NCBI GenBank assembly: GCA_958510875.1
Contig: OY294067.1
Span: 153,541,962-153,605,961, forward strand
Direction: 5' to 3'
Length of the DNA: 64,000 nt
Source of the DNA: Endomychus coccineus
Taxonomy: Eukaryota; Arthropoda; Insecta; Coleoptera; Endomychidae
In this document: positions 23,983 to 34,376 of the stretch, in pieces
Position numbering within the stretch: position 1 is the first letter of the stretch
Layout of the letters: each line of letters begins with the position of its first letter
Notes under the pieces: model-generated
Seen by the model: the letters and a program-made list of their open reading frames with translations, nothing else
What the model was told of the DNA's origin: nothing
Databases searched by the model: none
Translations under genes and position numbers: made by a program

Positions 23983-24642
23983 TTATAATATAATTTCATC
24001 AATTTTCTCTTTATATTCATCATTATTTGATTTTTTGGTCAAATCTATTGAAAGAAATCCATAATCTTTTTTCCAACAGTTGCGACACATTGAATAAAAC
24101 TTAACATATGTCATATCAGAACCGATAATATCTTCATACATTTCTTTAATGTAATGATTATTTTGTTTGGAAACGCAAATAAAATTTAGATTATTCCTAA
24201 CAACTTTGATATCTACAACAGTATAGCATTGTGTTAAATATAGGCATGATATATTTTTGTGCCCAGCTCTTACAAAATATTCTTTCATCTTTTTTTTATT
24301 TTCGAGAATACAGTCATCAAAAACTACTAAACTATTAGAATTACAATCATCAACTGATATAACACTTTCACAATTATCATAAAAGAATGCGATTTGTTGT
24401 CCAAGTTCAATTGAAATATCTTCAAACATTCTTTGCAATATTTTATATGTAGGCTGTTCTAAAGATTTACTGAATATATAAATATTTTGATAAGGAATCC
24501 ATCGTTTTCTAATTATATTCCAAACTAAAGTTGTTTTGCCACAGCCACTAGAACCGACAATGAGACATCTTAATGGTATCGGAAACCTGATATACGATTT
24601 TGCATCTTTTTCATACACAGGTATTGGTGTAATTTTATTCAT
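23983..24642 (-). CDS. Polinton A32/FtsK-type genome-packaging ATPase
   Basis: Intact frame. I chose the start MNKITPIPVYEKD at 24642 because the 17 codons upstream overlap the divergent penton-like gene and do not look conserved. Early in the protein is a Walker A motif (LIVGSSGCGKTTLVWN). In the middle is Walker B (NSLVVFDDCI), followed by SCLYLTQCYT, a sensor-like segment seen in this family. The length of about 219 residues suits Polinton packaging ATPases. The family drives viral DNA into preformed capsids. The start lies about 21 bp from the penton-like start, so the two probably share a promoter region. Confidence 0.9.
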   Translation of the reverse strand: MNKITPIPVYEKDAKSYIRFPIPLRCLIVGSSGCGKTTLVWNIIRKRWIPYQNIYIFSKSLEQPTYKILQRMFEDISIELGQQIAFFYDNCESVISVDDCNSNSLVVFDDCILENKKKMKEYFVRAGHKNISCLYLTQCYTVVDIKVVRNNLNFICVSKQNNHYIKEMYEDIIGSDMTYVKFYSMCRNCWKKDYGFLSIDLTKKSNNDEYKEKIDEIIL

Positions 24643-24651
24643 ATTCTCATT

Positions 24652-24661
24652 CTTATATAAG
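24652..24661. promoter_or_regulatory. Palindromic TATA-like site between divergent genes
   Basis: CTTATATAAG is a perfect ten-base palindrome in the gap between the ATPase start (minus strand) and the penton-like start (plus strand, ATG at 24664). It could serve as a bidirectional TATA-like element, but it is very close to both start codons, so this is only a suggestion. Confidence 0.3.
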
Positions 24662-24663
24662 AG

Positions 24664-25448
24664 ATGCCGTTGATAAAAATAAACGGAAATCAAAGTATTG
24701 GTAAAATACGATTAGAAAACCCGATACGTTTAAATGAAGATAAAACTTATGAAATAGGTTTATTTGCTTTAGCCTATTCGTATCCGGATAACAGTACTGG
24801 TAATTCTATCGATATTAAAATGGACTGCACAATCAGTTTTGAGAAAAAAATAAATAAGCCAGAATTAAAAAGTGGTATCTATTCAATCAACGAATTGAAT
24901 CAGAAAATCGCTGAAATTGGAGTATATATTCTATTTAAATATAGGGATGGGTGGTAAAATTATAATTATCAGTAACATAAACTTTTTTATGGATAAAACA
25001 TTGTGTAAATATTTGGGGTTCAAATTTCGGGAAGAATTTTTAGAAGACTTGCCTTTACGCAATGATATAATTACAGTTGGTAAAACTGAAATTGTTGGAG
25101 ATTATCCTGTCAATCAATATCAAAACAGAAAAAATATTGCTGTTGCAGGATTGCATTGCAATATTATCGAACATAACTTCTCATGAGTCGAACCAACATA
25201 TCCACAGTGAAGAAGAATTGTTATATGCTTTTAAATATGATACGTCTGGTGAATTTGAGAAACCTCCAGAAATATTGTACGTACCATTGCAGGAGAATAT
25301 TAAAAGTATTCAAGACATAAGAATTACCATGTTAGATAACTCTCAAAATAAATCAATGGGTTCCACAGATTTTACAGTCTATTTACATTTGAGGCAAATT
25401 GCTAACGATATCCACAAGTTGGAGACTAATCAGATCGTGGCTTTGTAA
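24664..25448 (+). pseudogene. Polinton penton-like minor capsid protein, frameshifted
   Basis: Three frames follow one another: 24664-24957 (MPLIKINGNQSIGKIRLENP), 24917-25186 (MDKTLCKYLGFKF, then PVNQYQNRKNIAVAGLHCNI) and 25077-25448 (SEEELLYAFKYDTSGEF, then YVPLQENIKSIQDIRITML, then FTVYLHLR). Together they have the layout of Polinton/adintovirus penton homologues, which are single jelly-roll proteins at the capsid vertices. Frameshifts near 24.94 and 25.18 kb break the gene. Position next to the ATPase and 36 bp before the PLA2 protein gene fits a late gene block. Confidence 0.75.
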
Positions 25449-25484
25449 GGAACCTACATATGATAAGAGCGAAACATAAAAACA

Positions 25485-26846
25485 ATGGATAGCATGAATA
25501 TTGATGCAAATGAATTAAAGAAAATTAAAACCAATCTTACAAAAAAATTGGGAAAAGCAAGGAACTCTCAAATACCGAATCTTCAAATTAAAAGTAAAGA
25601 ACAATTGAATAATTTAGAATCTGAGGATGAAAAAATATCGGTAGAACATTATAAGCCACATATTACTGTTGAGGCAGCAGCACATCTTGCTGAAATTGAA
25701 ACGAGGAATCGAAACATATTTAGAGAAAAAAGAGTGGCAGAAGTCGAAAGTGAGGAGGCCAGAGAGAAAATGTATAAGCCTATAACTTCAGCATTAGAAA
25801 AAGTTGAATCAGCCGTAGACAAAGTTAATCATGGTGTTCATGAGGGAATTAAAAATCTATTAGCAATTCTCCCTAATAATCCTGAAGGTCTAACGCCTGT
25901 TGGTGAAAGGATGTTAAAGCCGATTTCTCCTACGATTCATATCGGTGTCATTGCCAAGGAATATTCACCTCGAGCACATGATAAAACGTTCGGCATATGG
26001 TATGATGAACAAAATAAAAGTTACAAACTGGGAAAGGCCGAAATTGCTATAGATAAAAACGATATTTTGATCGGGGATAGAAAATACGAAGGAACTATAG
26101 GCTTATGGAGATTGTTAACGTACGCTAATGCACCCGACAAAAATCTATATTCAAGATCAGACTTTCATAATTATGCAAAAATGTTAATAGACACAGAGTC
26201 GATTCATCATAGGAACGATAAAACTACAAAGAAAGTTAATTCTAGTAAGGGCAGTAAATACAATATTATAATAAAACCTTTGTGGGATAAAATGTTCAGG
26301 AAAGACAGAGGGGCGTCAAAAGATTTTCAAGACGCAGTAGATGGATCAGGATTGAAGAAATATTCTGACAATGAAATAGAATATAAAAATATTAGGAACT
26401 TGAATGAATTGTTGAACAGATTATATTACATTGCTGCGCAAGAACAAGCAGGTAATAACAATTTCTATAATGAAAAAGCAGTGGTTGTTCGTTTTTTCAC
26501 AGCAGAATTGGAAAAGCTTATTGATACTCCAAAAGGCATTGAATATTTGATATCGTTCGTATCAGGTTTACCAAAAACCATAGTTTCTGGTTCTGGATTA
26601 TTCAATGACCTCTTGAACAAATTACTTTTCGAATTACACGTTCCCGGATATAATTTTTTAGGACCTGGGACCAAGTTAGATGAACGCTTAGCCCGAGGCG
26701 ATAAACCAATAAACAAAATGGACGAAGCAGCTTTAGAGCAAGACCCATTTTACAAACACCGTAAAGATACGAGGGATAGGCACCAAGCAGATGAAATTTT
26801 GGAAAAGAAAGCATGGGCTAGAGTAATGGCTCACGATGCCAATTGA
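25485..26846 (+). CDS. PLA2-domain virion protein, with altered active site and early stop
   Basis: A frame of 453 residues. Residues 1-70 are Lys-rich. A middle part (about 85-125) is charged and helical. Residues from about 140 hold a region that recurs in Polinton proteins (FGIWYDEQNKSYKLGKAEI). The C-terminal 85 residues are a phospholipase A2-like domain of parvovirus VP1 type: VPGYNFLGPGTKLDERLARG, then DEAALEQDPFYKH. The usual catalytic His-Asp pair reads Gln-Asp here, so phospholipase activity is probably lost. The frame stops at TGA 26844-26846, yet similar-looking coding sequence continues in frame, through a second stop at 26850-26852, to TAA at 26928-26930 (KAAAWATANAMNLKRHLGM), so the ancestral protein was probably about 28 residues longer. 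Confidence 0.82.
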   Translation: MDSMNIDANELKKIKTNLTKKLGKARNSQIPNLQIKSKEQLNNLESEDEKISVEHYKPHITVEAAAHLAEIETRNRNIFREKRVAEVESEEAREKMYKPITSALEKVESAVDKVNHGVHEGIKNLLAILPNNPEGLTPVGERMLKPISPTIHIGVIAKEYSPRAHDKTFGIWYDEQNKSYKLGKAEIAIDKNDILIGDRKYEGTIGLWRLLTYANAPDKNLYSRSDFHNYAKMLIDTESIHHRNDKTTKKVNSSKGSKYNIIIKPLWDKMFRKDRGASKDFQDAVDGSGLKKYSDNEIEYKNIRNLNELLNRLYYIAAQEQAGNNNFYNEKAVVVRFFTAELEKLIDTPKGIEYLISFVSGLPKTIVSGSGLFNDLLNKLLFELHVPGYNFLGPGTKLDERLARGDKPINKMDEAALEQDPFYKHRKDTRDRHQADEILEKKAWARVMAHDAN

Positions 26847-26924
26847 GGATAAAAGGCAGCTGCTTGGGCTACTGCGAATGCTATGAATTTGAAGCGACAT
26901 CTTGGAATGGGTATCAATTTGAAA

Positions 26925-27206
26925 TTTTAATATATTATAAGATAGAAATCAAGTTTTAAAACATGAGTTCTGACCCTGTGAAAAAAATGCATAAATATAA
27001 TCTAAACTTGACTACAAATCAATTGCAAAAAGTTGCAGCGGCTTACAAAAATAAATGTAATGTTGTTTTAATATATTATAAGATAGAAATCAAGTTTTAA
27101 AACATGAGTTCTGACCCTGTGAAAAAAATGCATAAATATAAACTAAACTTGACTACAAATCAATTGCAAAAAGTTGCAGCGGCTTACAAAAATAAATGTA
27201 ATGTTG
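26925..27206 (+). repeat. 141-bp tandem duplication spanning a gene start
   Basis: TTTTAATATATTATAAGATAG begins at 26925 (last part of the previous gene) and again at 27066. The 141-bp copies include the leader, the ATG (26963 and 27104) and the first 34 or so codons of the pX-like gene, and look nearly identical, with one difference noted (TAATCT against TAAACT). Only the second copy is followed by the rest of the gene. Confidence 0.92.
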
Positions 27207-27520
27207 TTTTACAACTGGCATATGAAAATCTCAGAAACGGTTCACACGAAATTCTGTTATGTTCTGATGATATCGGCAGAGTGGAAAAAGCCTTAAAGGC
27301 AAAGAAAGGTCTACGCTTAACTTTGACATTCAAAAATATTAAAAATATCAAAGAAGGTGGCTTTCTACCATTGTTATTTGAAGGCCTCGGCGCTTTAGGA
27401 GCGTTAACAGGTGGTGCTTCAGCAATTGCAAACACTGTACTGAATAAGAAGGGTAGAGATAGAGAACTTGCCGAGTTGAAAAGGCATCATCAAGCATTAG
27501 AGGGTAAAGGCCTTAAATAG
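27104..27520 (+). CDS. Small virion protein resembling adenovirus pX/Mu-type core protein
   Basis: Intact frame of 138 residues. The first two thirds hold two short related units (NLTTNQLQKVAAAYKNKCNV and LLCSDDIGRVEKALKAKKG), as seen in small proteins of Polinton-like viruses. Then comes a glycine/hydrophobic stretch (EGGFLPLLFEGLGALGALTG) and a basic tail. The GGFLPLL segment followed by a small-residue helix resembles the processed core and membrane-active peptides of adenovirus-like viruses. The start is preceded by a duplicated leader. It sits just before the protease remnant. Function is inferred from layout and resemblance only. Confidence 0.6.
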   Translation: MSSDPVKKMHKYKLNLTTNQLQKVAAAYKNKCNVVLQLAYENLRNGSHEILLCSDDIGRVEKALKAKKGLRLTLTFKNIKNIKEGGFLPLLFEGLGALGALTGGASAIANTVLNKKGRDRELAELKRHHQALEGKGLK

Positions 27521-27528
27521 AAGAAACG

Positions 27529-28203
27529 AAGAAAAATTTAAAAAAAGTAAATCCTTCGACTAATTTTGATATTTTGAATATAGTCGATAAACAGAGCATT
27601 CCAAATTTTCGTGGTGTTTTCATGAAAGATGTATTACCAGCAAGTCCAAATGAAAATGAATGTGGTATTATCAATCTACAGAACTCTGATCAGAAAGGTA
27701 GCCATTGAACGGCTTGGTTCAAGAAAGGAAATTTCAAATATTATTTCGATTCGTACGGTGACTCAAATCATCCTGCTGAGTTAGTGACATATCTCGGAAA
27801 AAGTATCTTCGATCACGCAGATGTGAAAAACATCTGGTTTGAAATTAATGGGAAGAGGTATCCTGAAGAACCACTCAATTTGGATTGGGATAAAGGCAAT
27901 TTTGCAATAGCTTACGATATGTCGATGGATTTCAAACGCATATTTTATAGAACAAATTATGAAGTACCTTTCGTTTACGCAAACCCCGATGAATTCAAAA
28001 TTGTTAGGCCTGTTTATGTTATAGATCTAACACGCCAACCATGGACCAACGGGAAGAGTAACGTTGTACTCCATGTCGACTTTAATAAAAATATGGATCA
28101 ACCAACCGCCAACAAAGAGGGTACACTGTGTTACGTTGTAATGGTTTCGAACACCGCTTTCTCATACGACATATTGAACAACACCATTAAAGAAGAACTA
28201 TAG
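27529..28203 (+). pseudogene. Protease remnant fused in frame to the C-terminal part of the major capsid protein
   Basis: The first part reads as an adenain-type cysteine protease: ENECGIINLQNSDQKGSH, a TGA stop at 27706-27708 where Trp is usual right after the catalytic His, then KYYFDSYGDSNHPAELVTYL. The catalytic Cys region is absent. From about 27.80 kb the same frame reads as the last 130 or so residues of a Polinton major capsid protein (DHADVKNIWFEINGKRYPEE, then VYVIDLTRQPW, then YDILNNTIKEEL). This part aligns with the capsid relic at 10.4-10.8 kb. The join implies loss of the protease C-terminus and most of the capsid gene. The frame ends at TAG 28201-28203. Confidence 0.75.
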
Positions 28204-28277
28204 ATTGCTGAATTGGAATTTGTATTATATAGATATGTAATAATTTAAAGATGAAATGTATTTTTAATTTAGTGAAA

Positions 28278-28287
28278 AATAAATAAA
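28278..28287 (+). terminator. Overlapping AATAAA polyadenylation signals
   Basis: AATAAATAAA lies about 75 bp after the last stop of the capsid remnant and just before the right inverted repeat. It would end transcripts of the rightward late genes. Confidence 0.55.
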
Positions 28288-28317
28288 TGTAAAAAACATT
28301 GTGTTTTCATTATTATC

Positions 28318-28431
28318 GATGCCACCTTATTTGCGATTCGACGACATAAATGGGGGCGATTAAAATTATTCCATAGATTAGATGAATACACTTTATACAA
28401 CAATGTGTACCATGTGTCCTCTCTTACTACT
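28318..28431 (-). repeat. Right terminal inverted repeat of the Polinton
   Basis: Reverse complement of the left repeat, with one mismatch seen, ending ...TTACTACT directly before the CTTAGG duplication. Confidence 0.95.
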
Positions 28432-28437
28432 CTTAGG
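28432..28437. other. Right target-site duplication CTTAGG
   Basis: Second copy of the six-base duplication, directly outside the right inverted repeat. Confidence 0.95.
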
Positions 28438-30254
28438 TTAGCTCTGAAATCTATGCTCTGGGTTAGCTACACCTAGACCGGATGCGACACCTGCCCTTCA
28501 AAGATAGAGATAATTTCGTCAAATAAAATTTTAAAAACGTTGTCCTGTTCGTCTAAATGCTATAGTTTTCCATAAGCAACCGATTTGTGACTTTAATTGC
28601 CATATATGATATTTGAGATCACCGGTTATTCTCTTCAAATACTTGGAATTTGGCAAAGTTGAAACTTCCGGCTCTCTAATATAGTTATAAGCCCAACGAA
28701 ATTGAAGCTGCCTCTAGAGTAAAAATGACGTTGGGACAATTCAATATTTAGTTGGTCCCTTAAAAATTTTCGTCTTTTCTATGGAAATGTTGTCCGATTC
28801 AAATGTATAGCCTGTATTATCGTCATCTGCTAAACTGAGAAAAGATTCTTCCAAATTTTTACTGGCTAATTCAACTAGCTCTATTTTATTGATATCCTAT
28901 ACTGTGCTGTATGAATTCATATGACTATCCGCTTTTTCTTACAAGCCAACTAAATTCAGATGAATGTATAATTTTATCTTCTACAAAAATGGAATCTTCA
29001 AATTGCTATCAATCTAAAACCTGAAACAATTATTGGAACATCAATCATATTCTCATTGAAAAGAATAAAAAAACTGATTTTTTCAGAAATTTTACGAAAA
29101 AGTTCACGCAAATTTTTGTTCTTCAATTTTTAAATAAAGTCATTACAATTTAAAATGTGATCTTTTTTGAGTCACGTTTGAGAAATCAATCTCATCACGG
29201 TATTCTACAATTAATCGTTATTCTTCAGGATTTTACGTTTGATTGGAACTTTCTTTGACAAATAGAAAGGTTGATTTGGGAAAATAGAAGGTATGCAATC
29301 TTGAACACGTTTTGGAATCTTTCTAAAACACAAAGTACATATCAATCACGGTTCGTTACCTTGTATTCTCTAATGATGTCATAATCAGGAAAATGTTTAC
29401 AACATACATATGAATTTTTATTGGGAACGAAAGAATCTCTATGAATTGCTCTAATCTATTTTTGCTTCAAACTCACGTCTCGATGAAAAGCAAACGTTGA
29501 ATGATAAGTCTTATCTGGATTACTGGCATATTTGCTGTTGCTGGTCGGAACACAGCATAAGCGTATCTTCTTTTATCAGAATGCCAGCTAAAGATGATAA
29601 AACGATCGATAAAACAAACTATTTTCAAAACTAAACACTGTCTAATGGAATCAAAATGGTCGTCTAAGACAACCTAACAAACAACAAACTGGTTTATTGT
29701 CATAGTTATCACTTCACTCGATCTCTTCAAATACACTTTTATTGATTGTTTACTGCTCAAATAAAACATTATGTCTTTATTCTATTAATATATTTCCTGT
29801 AATTGAATATCCATCCTGAATAGATTCACCGACTGAGTAACGCATTGTTCACTGCATATTGTTGAACGTACGCGACATGGCTGTTCTATAGGCCCGAGTT
29901 GAACATATGTTATGGGCGTCATCAAGTCAACGTACGCACAATTCCTAAATCACTATCAGACCATAGTTTGAAATTCCGTACACGGGCGGAGGAGCCAGAT
30001 AGTGAATTTAAGGAATTTGTCTAAACAATTTTCCTGCGTATAATAAAACGAAAAACAATCCAAACTGTGGATCACAAAGGGAATAAAATATCTAAATTCT
30101 ACAAACCACACACAGTGACAATATATTTTTCATGTCACACTTTAATAACTTTCGTCGTCTTTACAAACTATCAAATTAGCCAAGGATCACTATTATAATA
30201 ATAGGCTAAGCCAAGCAAAAAAAAGCACAAATGATACCATCTACGATTTTCCTG
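28438..30254. other. No recognisable gene
   Basis: About 1.8 kb of AT-rich sequence without recognisable protein motifs. A minus-strand stretch near 28.55-28.68 kb reads KYLKRITGDLKYHIW briefly, but was not assigned to a family. Confidence 0.45.
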
Positions 30255-31170
30255 AAAAATTGTGAGTCATGATATCCTCTTATGGAAACTCTTGCATTAT
30301 GGATTCCGAGGAACAGCCTTAGAATGGTTCAGTTCTTATCTTATTGGTGGAAGCCAAAGAGTATCGATACTTCTGAAAGTGATAAAATTACACGCGGAGA
30401 TCATCAGGGCCCGTCTTAGCCCAATCCGACAACATGGCTAAACTAGATATATCTGGAGCAATCACCTTGTTTGCGGCTGACACCTCAGCACTTTGGGGTA
30501 ATAAAGATCTCGCTACCCTGATTCGAACTATCCATTGAGACTTAGAAGGATAAGGAACTGGTGTGAATCGAATATGCTATCGCTAAATGTTTCTAACAAA
30601 ATTTGTATCATGTAAGTGGGATTTAGAACAAATAACATAAGGGGATCGAAGAATTGAAAGCAAGTCTGTAAATAAATTACTCGGTTTACATGTTGACAAT
30701 AATTTGATAAACATATTGCTGCTCTGAAAAAGAAACTGTTTTCTGGTGGTTGTTCTGTCAAATATCGCGAACTCGGATTTTCTGCATCAATGACTGCGTA
30801 TAGAAAGTCATCTCCGGTATGGAATTCCTTGCTGGGTCTCTGGCAGCCAAGTCTCAATACAAACCATACTCGCTATTCCGAAAAGAGCCCTAAGAATAAT
30901 ATTTAAATTGAAGATGCGAGACTCGTGCAGGCTCTAATAAAATATTGACAATATATGAAATTTTCGTTCTGCCTGTTTACTTCATAAACATAAAGAACAG
31001 TTTTTGAATCAAACCGAAAGACATACACGAAGTGATAAAAAATTGCCCTTTCACTTTCTGCTCTTTCATATAGTCTTTTATATTCTCATTGTATTTGTAT
31101 ACATATCTTACAATTTATTATATTATATTCTCATAATTTACCCACATGACACTTTTTGTCGACAAAATGT
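30255..31170 (+). pseudogene. LINE 3 reverse transcriptase relic
   Basis: Plus-strand frames, broken by many stops, recall the second half of a Jockey/RTE-like reverse transcriptase: HDILLWKLLHYGFRGTALEW, then LEWFSSYLIGGSQRVSI, then a polymerase box region TLFAADTSALWG (FAAD in place of FADD), then RNWCESNMLSLNVSNKICIM, then KHIAALKKKLFSGG, and a tail with NQTERHTRSDKK. The order agrees with the C-terminal half of such proteins. The N-terminal half and endonuclease are absent, as expected for a 5'-truncated copy. Confidence 0.65.
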
Positions 31171-31859
31171 AGTACATTTTAGATAATAAAGATCTATCTA
31201 TCGGCCTCTTGTCAAGACGGTTTACGTTACTTAATTTGTTGAATACCATATCCGTATTTATTTGCAACGTTGATAGAGTTGCAGAAAAATTTGGAAAAGC
31301 GAAATGATCTAGCAATTTCAAAATCAATATTGTCATCGGGAATAGACCCAAAAAATTCCACAAACATATTGCCCATTTCTTCCGTTTTTTTTTCAAGATA
31401 TACCATTGTATAACATGTTTTTAGTTATGGTAGACTGTCTCTATTCAGAATTTAGAAATGACCTAAAAGTTTTGCTATCTGAACTGATATTAGATTGTGT
31501 GAAATTTATGTTCACTGCTCAATTTAGAAGAGCGTAAGTTTTCTTAATCATTTTGAATACTGATATCACTGGATATGTTGAAAGCTTTGAAATATTTACT
31601 TCCAAAGTTTGATAAGCTTTTTTGTTTTTTTGTAAATACCAGTTGAAATAATTATCATTATATACTCATTTCTTTCCAATGATATTATCAAGGGCATTAT
31701 AAATTAATTATAAACATTAAATATAGCAGAGTTTGAATAATAATGATTATTCCCCGAATTGTATTGTACAACTTTCAACACAGATAATAGGAAAATACAA
31801 TTATCAAAATAAAGTCAAGAAATCTCAAGGTGAAGTTCAAGCAGATAGTTTCCTAAGGC
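31171..31859. other. No recognisable gene
   Basis: AT-rich sequence between the LINE 3 relic and the GC-rich fragment. Nothing recognised. Confidence 0.5.
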
Positions 31860-32820
31860 TTCGGGGTGTCATCTACCAGGCGGGTCAGCAGGTGTCAAGA
31901 TAGCCGAACGTCCAGGAACAAACTTGTCTGCGCCTGGATAGCCCCGAATATACTGAATAAGGGGTCCCGGATCAGATGCCCCAAAACCCACGACAAGATG
32001 TGAGATAACAATGCCGAGGGTTGAGTAGCACTGGGGTACAGTGCCGCGGTTCATGTGGGACCCCGGGCCGGATGCCAGTAGTAAGCAGACCTTCCATCCG
32101 TATGAGGCTCTGCGGATGGCGTCAACCTTCCTCCATTACTCGTGGGATCACTATGGAACCTAGAAGACAAAAAAAATCAATATAAGGAGGCTCCTCACCG
32201 GTGCCTCTCTCTCCCAATTCCAACCCTCAGAAGGCTCCTCTTCGGCGCCTTCTTCCCTCCTGCAAGTAGGCTCCCCCGGTGTTCCTTACCCACCGAACAC
32301 CCCTCGAGGCTCCCACAAAAGTATCCCGAGGAGATGAACACCTTGTTCAACGGGTTGGACAAGGTCAAAGTAAAACGCCCCAACATTTGTGGGGCCGAGA
32401 TGATACGAAGCCAGAAGATGCGGGAGGCCGAAATTCATAAAATGAAACCAAATTATTTTGTTGTTACGAAAATTCCGGTTGAATTTCTTCTAAACCTATC
32501 TTCCCATACATGTACAACTGTAGTAGAGTATGTGAAACCAAAAAATAAGTGATATCAGTAATTTTTTTATGATTTAACGCGACCCCACGGAAAATGTTTG
32601 TTTTGGTGTATGAAACAAAACTCTGAAATTTCTACCTCCTAAATGGACCGCAACTCCTTTTTTTTTGCCATTTTGGGGTATTTTGGACATTTTTAGGGGA
32701 AGTTCGTCAAAAAAAAATATGCTATCTCCAGTTGTATTGGGAATTAAGAAACCAAACTGGAACCCTTTCATTGTCAATGCTTAAGGAACTCCCAGTTCAA
32801 AGTTAATCCAACCTCCCCCT
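31860..32820. other. GC-rich fragment of unknown origin with one open frame
   Basis: From about 31860 to 32400 the base composition changes sharply to GC-rich. The style (CCCGGGCCGGATGCC, GGATCACTATGGAACC) resembles the 5' part of an insect retroelement, but I could not place it. An open frame at 32142-32552 (136 residues, RRLLFGAFFPPASRLPRC) does not match a known family. From about 32440 to 32820 the composition returns towards AT-rich. Confidence 0.35.
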
Positions 32821-32957
32821 TCCTCGCGATAGATGTATATATATGTATATATATATATATATATAACTTAAGAGATATAGAATTAAATTTTCTGAATTAT
32901 GAAATAACTTAGATAATTTAACATAGGATTATAAAGATGAATAAACGTAAAAGATTG

Positions 32958-33030
32958 AACCATAGGCGGGATTCGAACCCACATTTCTGGATTTCTAGTC
33001 CAGGGTGTTTACCAATTACACCACTTCGGT
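32958..33030 (-). tRNA. tRNA-like gene, anticodon AGA (array copy 1)
   Basis: 73 nt with acceptor ACCGAAG/CTATGGT (6 of 7 pairs), D-stem GTGT/ACAC, anticodon stem CTGGA/TCCAG around loop CTAGAAA, and T-stem GTGGG/CCCGC around TTCGAAT. The anticodon is nominally Ser (AGA), but the four-base variable region is not the long arm of tRNA-Ser. The D-arm and anticodon stem look more like tRNA-Gln. A TTTT run follows the 3' end, as for Pol III. Confidence 0.55.
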
Positions 33031-33430
33031 CCTATTAGATTTTTATATTTTTGTAAATATAAACCTCTGAAAGGATAGTAGATCATTGATGAACACAATG
33101 CGATTCGATGCCCTACCATAGATCAACTATTCACGCATATTCATCTAAAGTTCAGTCGTTTTTTGAAGTAAGGATTGTAGGTTAGTACTGCTATGGTTGG
33201 CAGTTACTTGACAGTTCTTATTCAAATGACAGCATCCCTGGTTCTTATATATTTCAATAGAACTGACTGAGAATTGTTCTGGTTAATTATAAACAAGTTT
33301 AAAGTTTCTTTGCCTAATTGGCCACTATCGTGTATGTAACTTGAGAGATATAGAATTAAATTTTCTGAATTATGAAATAACTTAGATAATTTAACATAGG
33401 ATTATAAAGATGAATAAACGTAAAAGATTG

Positions 33431-33503
33431 AACCATAGGCGGGATTCGAACCCACATTTCTGGATTTCTAGTCCAGGGTGTTTACCAATTACACCACTTC
33501 GGT
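33431..33503 (-). tRNA. tRNA-like gene, anticodon AGA (array copy 2)
   Basis: Same sequence as copy 1, one repeat unit (473 bp) further on. Confidence 0.55.
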
Positions 33504-33903
33504 CCTATTAGATTTTTATATTTTTGTAAATATAAACCTCTGAAAGGATAGTAGATCATTGATGAACACAATGCGATTCGATGCCCTACCATAGATCAAC
33601 TATTCACGCATATTCATCTAAAGTTCAGTCGTTTTTTGAAGTAAGGATTGTAGGTTAGTACTGCTATGGTTGGCAGTTACTTGACAGTTCTTATTCAAAT
33701 GACAGCATCCCTGGTTCTTATATATTTCAATAGAACTGACTGAGAATTGTTCTGGTTAATTATAAACAAGTTTAAAGTTTCTTTGCCTAATTGGCCACTA
33801 TCGTGTATGTAACTTAAGAGATATAGAATTAAATTTTCTGAATTATGAAATAACTTAGATAATTTAACATAGGATTATAAAGATGAATAAACGTAAAAGA
33901 TTG

Positions 33904-33976
33904 AACCATAGGCGGGATTCGAACCCACATTTCTGGATTTCTAGTCCAGGGTGTTTACCAATTACACCACTTCGGT
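33904..33976 (-). tRNA. tRNA-like gene, anticodon AGA (array copy 3)
   Basis: Same sequence as copy 1. Confidence 0.55.
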
Positions 33977-34376
33977 CCTATTAGATTTTTATATTTTTGT
34001 AAATATAAACCTCTGAAAGGATAGTAGATCATTGATGAACACAATGCGATTCGATGCCCTACCATAGATCAACTATTCACGCATATTCATCTAAAGTTCA
34101 GTCGTTTTTTGAAGTAAGGATTGTAGGTTAGTACTGCTATGGTTGGCAGTTACTTGACAGTTCTTATTCAAATGACAGCATCCCTGGTTCTTATATATTT
34201 CAATAGAACTGACTGAGAATTGTTCTGGTTAATTATAAACAAGTTTAAAGTTTCTTTGCCTAATTGGCCACTATCGTGTATGTAACTTAAGAGATATAGA
34301 ATTGAATTTTCTGAATTATGAAATAACTTAGATAATTTAACATAGGATTATAAAGATGAATAAACGTAAAAGATTG

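Larger units (their letters stand above)
16405..28431. mobile_element. Polinton/Maverick, complete ends, 12,027 bp
   Basis: The ends are 114-bp inverted repeats starting AGTAGTAAGAG, giving the canonical AG...CT termini, and both sides carry the six-base duplication CTTAGG. Inside are the expected genes: protein-primed-type DNA polymerase B, retroviral-type integrase, packaging ATPase, penton-like protein, PLA2-domain protein, an adenovirus pX-like small protein, and a protease/capsid remnant. It is short for a Polinton (often 15-20 kb or more), mainly because most of the capsid gene and part of the protease gene are deleted. Only one mismatch was seen between the two inverted repeats, which suggests a fairly recent insertion although several genes are broken. 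Confidence 0.95.

Noticed and set aside
24643..24693. Upstream 17 codons of the ATPase frame
   Set aside because: They overlap the start of the divergent penton-like gene and look unlike the family; MNKITPIP fits better as the start.
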